Translations under genes and position numbers: made by a program | The notes under the pieces: generated by a model | What the model was told of the DNA's origin: nothing | The model's database searches: none | What the model saw: the letters and a program-made list of their open reading frames with translations, nothing else | NCBI GenBank assembly: GCA_934655935.1 | Contig: CAKUHJ010000102.1 | Location: forward strand, 1-6,770 | Origin: an uncultured Oscillospiraceae bacterium | Lineage (GTDB): Bacteria; Bacillota; Clostridia; Oscillospirales; Oscillospiraceae | Direction: 5' to 3' | DNA: 6,770 nucleotides | In this document: positions 5,448 through 6,770 of the stretch, piece by piece | Position numbering within the stretch: position 1 is the stretch's first letter | How the letters are laid out: the number at the start of each line of letters is the position of its first letter

Positions 5448-6333
5448 CTTTGACTGCGCCGATCATCAGGCCCTTTTCCAGGTTCTTGCTGAAGAAGGGA
5501 TAGATGATCAGCATGGGAAGCACGGAAATTACCACGACTGCATACTTGATCTGCAGGGAGGACAGCAGCGCAGAGGCCGTCGCCTCGACCGCATCCTCCG
5601 CGACGCTGCCGATGGAATTCTGAATTACCACGCTTCGCACGTACATCGCCAGCGGCTGAAGCTCCTTCTTTCCCAGGTACAGAAGGGCGCTGAAATAGCC
5701 GTTCCAGTAGCTGACGGCATAATACAGGCCCAGCACCGCAACGATGGGCTTGGACAGCGGCATGACCAGCTGCGCGAAGATGCGGTATTCCGACGCGCCG
5801 TCAATGCGGGCGCTTTCGATGATTTCGCCGGGCAGCGACTGGAAGAACGAACGCGCGACGGTGATATACCACGCCGTGGTAAGCCCCGGCAGGATGATGG
5901 CCCAGCGCGTATTGTACAGGTGCAGGTATTTTGTCACAACAATATACGTTGGGATCATGCCGCCGGAAAAGAACATCGTAAACATGATAATTTTCATGAA
6001 AACGCTCCGGTGCGTGAACTCCGGGCGGGAGAGCGGATAGGCCGCAAGCGACGTCGCCGCAATTCCAAGCGCCGTGCCGACCAGCGTATACCAGACGGAG
6101 TTAAAGTAGTACCGATAGACCTGCGGGTCCTTCAGCACGCGCCGGATGGCGGTCAGGTCAAGCCCCTTCGGCAGCAGCCAGACCTCGCCGCGCGCCGCAC
6201 GCACAGGGTCGCTGACGGCCATGCTGATGACGTAAATCAGCGGATAAAGCGTGATGAGCAGCACAAGCAGAACAAAAAGGAGGATCACCAGGTCAAACAC
6301 ACGGTCCGCAGCCGTTTTTTTATAATGCAGCAT
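5443..6333 (-). CDS. ABC sugar transporter permease (LplC/YtcP-like, CUT1 family)
   Basis: This 296-residue inner-membrane permease forms, with the upstream LplB-like subunit, the channel for the sugar bound by the lipoprotein. About six hydrophobic segments are visible, starting at residues 12-38. The cytoplasmic EAA loop that contacts the ATPase is ESARIDGASEYRIFAQLVMP (173-192), with the conserved G at 179. The C-terminus FSKNLEKGLMIGAVKG is the hallmark ending of the YtcP/LplC group. The start is set at ATG 6333 (MLHYKKTA), not the upstream ATG 6393, because GGTGAGG lies just upstream and the earlier start would extend well into the previous gene. The gap to the previous stop is 10 bases, and that stop lies within the ribosome binding site, so translational coupling is likely. 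No ATPase gene is present, consistent with a shared ATPase. Confidence 0.94.
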   Translation of the reverse strand: MLHYKKTAADRVFDLVILLFVLLVLLITLYPLIYVISMAVSDPVRAARGEVWLLPKGLDLTAIRRVLKDPQVYRYYFNSVWYTLVGTALGIAATSLAAYPLSRPEFTHRSVFMKIIMFTMFFSGGMIPTYIVVTKYLHLYNTRWAIILPGLTTAWYITVARSFFQSLPGEIIESARIDGASEYRIFAQLVMPLSKPIVAVLGLYYAVSYWNGYFSALLYLGKKELQPLAMYVRSVVIQNSIGSVAEDAVEATASALLSSLQIKYAVVVISVLPMLIIYPFFSKNLEKGLMIGAVKG

Positions 6334-6343
6334 GGGCCTTACC

Positions 6344-6770
6344 TCACCACAGGGACGTTTCGCTGACGCGTCTGGAAAGCCGGTTCGCGCCAACGATCAG
6401 AATCAGATTCACCACAGAGTTAAAAAGACCGATTGCCGTAGCAAGGCTTGTCTTCCCATCCAGAATTCCCGCACGGTAGCTGTAGGTTGCAAGCGTATCG
6501 GCCGTTTCATAGATGGACGGAGAATACATGAGAATGATTTTCTCGTAGCCGACCGACATCAGGCTTCCGATCCGGAGGATAAACATGATGATGATGGTCG
6601 GCAGGATGCACGGAAGCGTGATGTGGAATATGTTTTTCACACGCGTGCTGCCGTCGAGCGCCGCCGCCTCATAAAGATTCGGGTCGATTCCGGAGATCGC
6701 AGCCGTGAACACCACGGCGCTGAAGCCCGCGGACTGCCAGACGCCGGAGCCGATGTACATGGTCCGGAAC
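6344..6770 (-). CDS. ABC sugar transporter permease, partial (LplB/YteP-like)
   Basis: Only the last 141 codons are inside the window; the reading frame runs to the window edge at 6770, so the true start is outside. Early residues (FRTMYIGSGVWQSAGFSAVV) match the conserved 'YIGSGIWQ..GW' segment of LplB-type permeases. The EAA loop is EAAALDGSTRVKNIFHITLP, with conserved Gly and Leu-Pro. The C-terminus ends LSRRVSETSLW, as usual for this group. It pairs with the LplC-like permease 10 bases downstream. The Met at 6760 is an internal residue, not a start. Confidence 0.93.
   Translation of the reverse strand, partial: FRTMYIGSGVWQSAGFSAVVFTAAISGIDPNLYEAAALDGSTRVKNIFHITLPCILPTIIIMFILRIGSLMSVGYEKIILMYSPSIYETADTLATYSYRAGILDGKTSLATAIGLFNSVVNLILIVGANRLSRRVSETSLW

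Noticed and set aside
4153..6366. Very long plus-strand open frame (737 codons) antisense to the transporter genes
   Set aside because: Its translation is rich in Arg, His and Gly with no recognisable domain. The minus strand carries clear permease and lipoprotein sequences, so it is a shadow frame in GC-rich DNA.

Overview
The window looks like part of a carbohydrate-uptake locus from a GC-rich Firmicute, most likely an uncultured gut Clostridia/Oscillospirales-type organism. That placement is an inference. It rests on the LplA/LplB/LplC (YtcQ/YteP/YtcP)-type ABC transporter, the membrane-anchored AraC regulator of the Bacillus YtdP/YesS type, purine-rich AGGAG-like ribosome binding sites and sigma-A-like promoters. 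Every credible gene lies on the minus strand, so the biological reading order runs from the right end of the window to the left.

Right to left, the layout starts with the C-terminal part of an LplB-type sugar permease, cut by the window edge (6770-6344). Ten bases later comes a complete LplC/YtcP-type permease (6333-5443). After a 42-base gap holding a compact GC hairpin comes a lipoprotein solute-binding protein (5400-3739). No ATPase is seen; CUT1 importers of this type commonly share a general ATPase (MsmX-like) encoded elsewhere. A strong GC hairpin follows the binding-protein gene, and then an extended -10 promoter drives a 746-residue membrane AraC-family regulator (3610-1370). That regulator has two membrane segments around an extracytoplasmic sensor and a C-terminal AraC DNA-binding domain. 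It probably senses a sugar or a wall-side signal and controls the transporter.

The 410-base gap between the AraC gene and the next gene holds the most unusual structure. There is a near-consensus promoter (CTGACA, 17 bases, TATAAT, with an A-tract upstream). A dyad (TCCGA-N2-TCGGA) sits exactly inside its spacer, and a second copy lies just past the predicted start site. The promoter leads, through a good ribosome binding site, into an open reading frame of only 35 codons. That frame reads like the N-terminus of a MarR-family repressor and then stops. This looks like an intact self-controlled MarR promoter attached to a truncated gene, which may now feed the next gene.

That next gene (958-257) is a GntR/FadR-subfamily (FCD) regulator with its own promoter and a probable terminator at 204-171. 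One histidine usually expected in the FCD metal site appears to be missing. The last stretch (1-170) has no gene but contains four short perfect inverted repeats and a direct repeat of unknown meaning.
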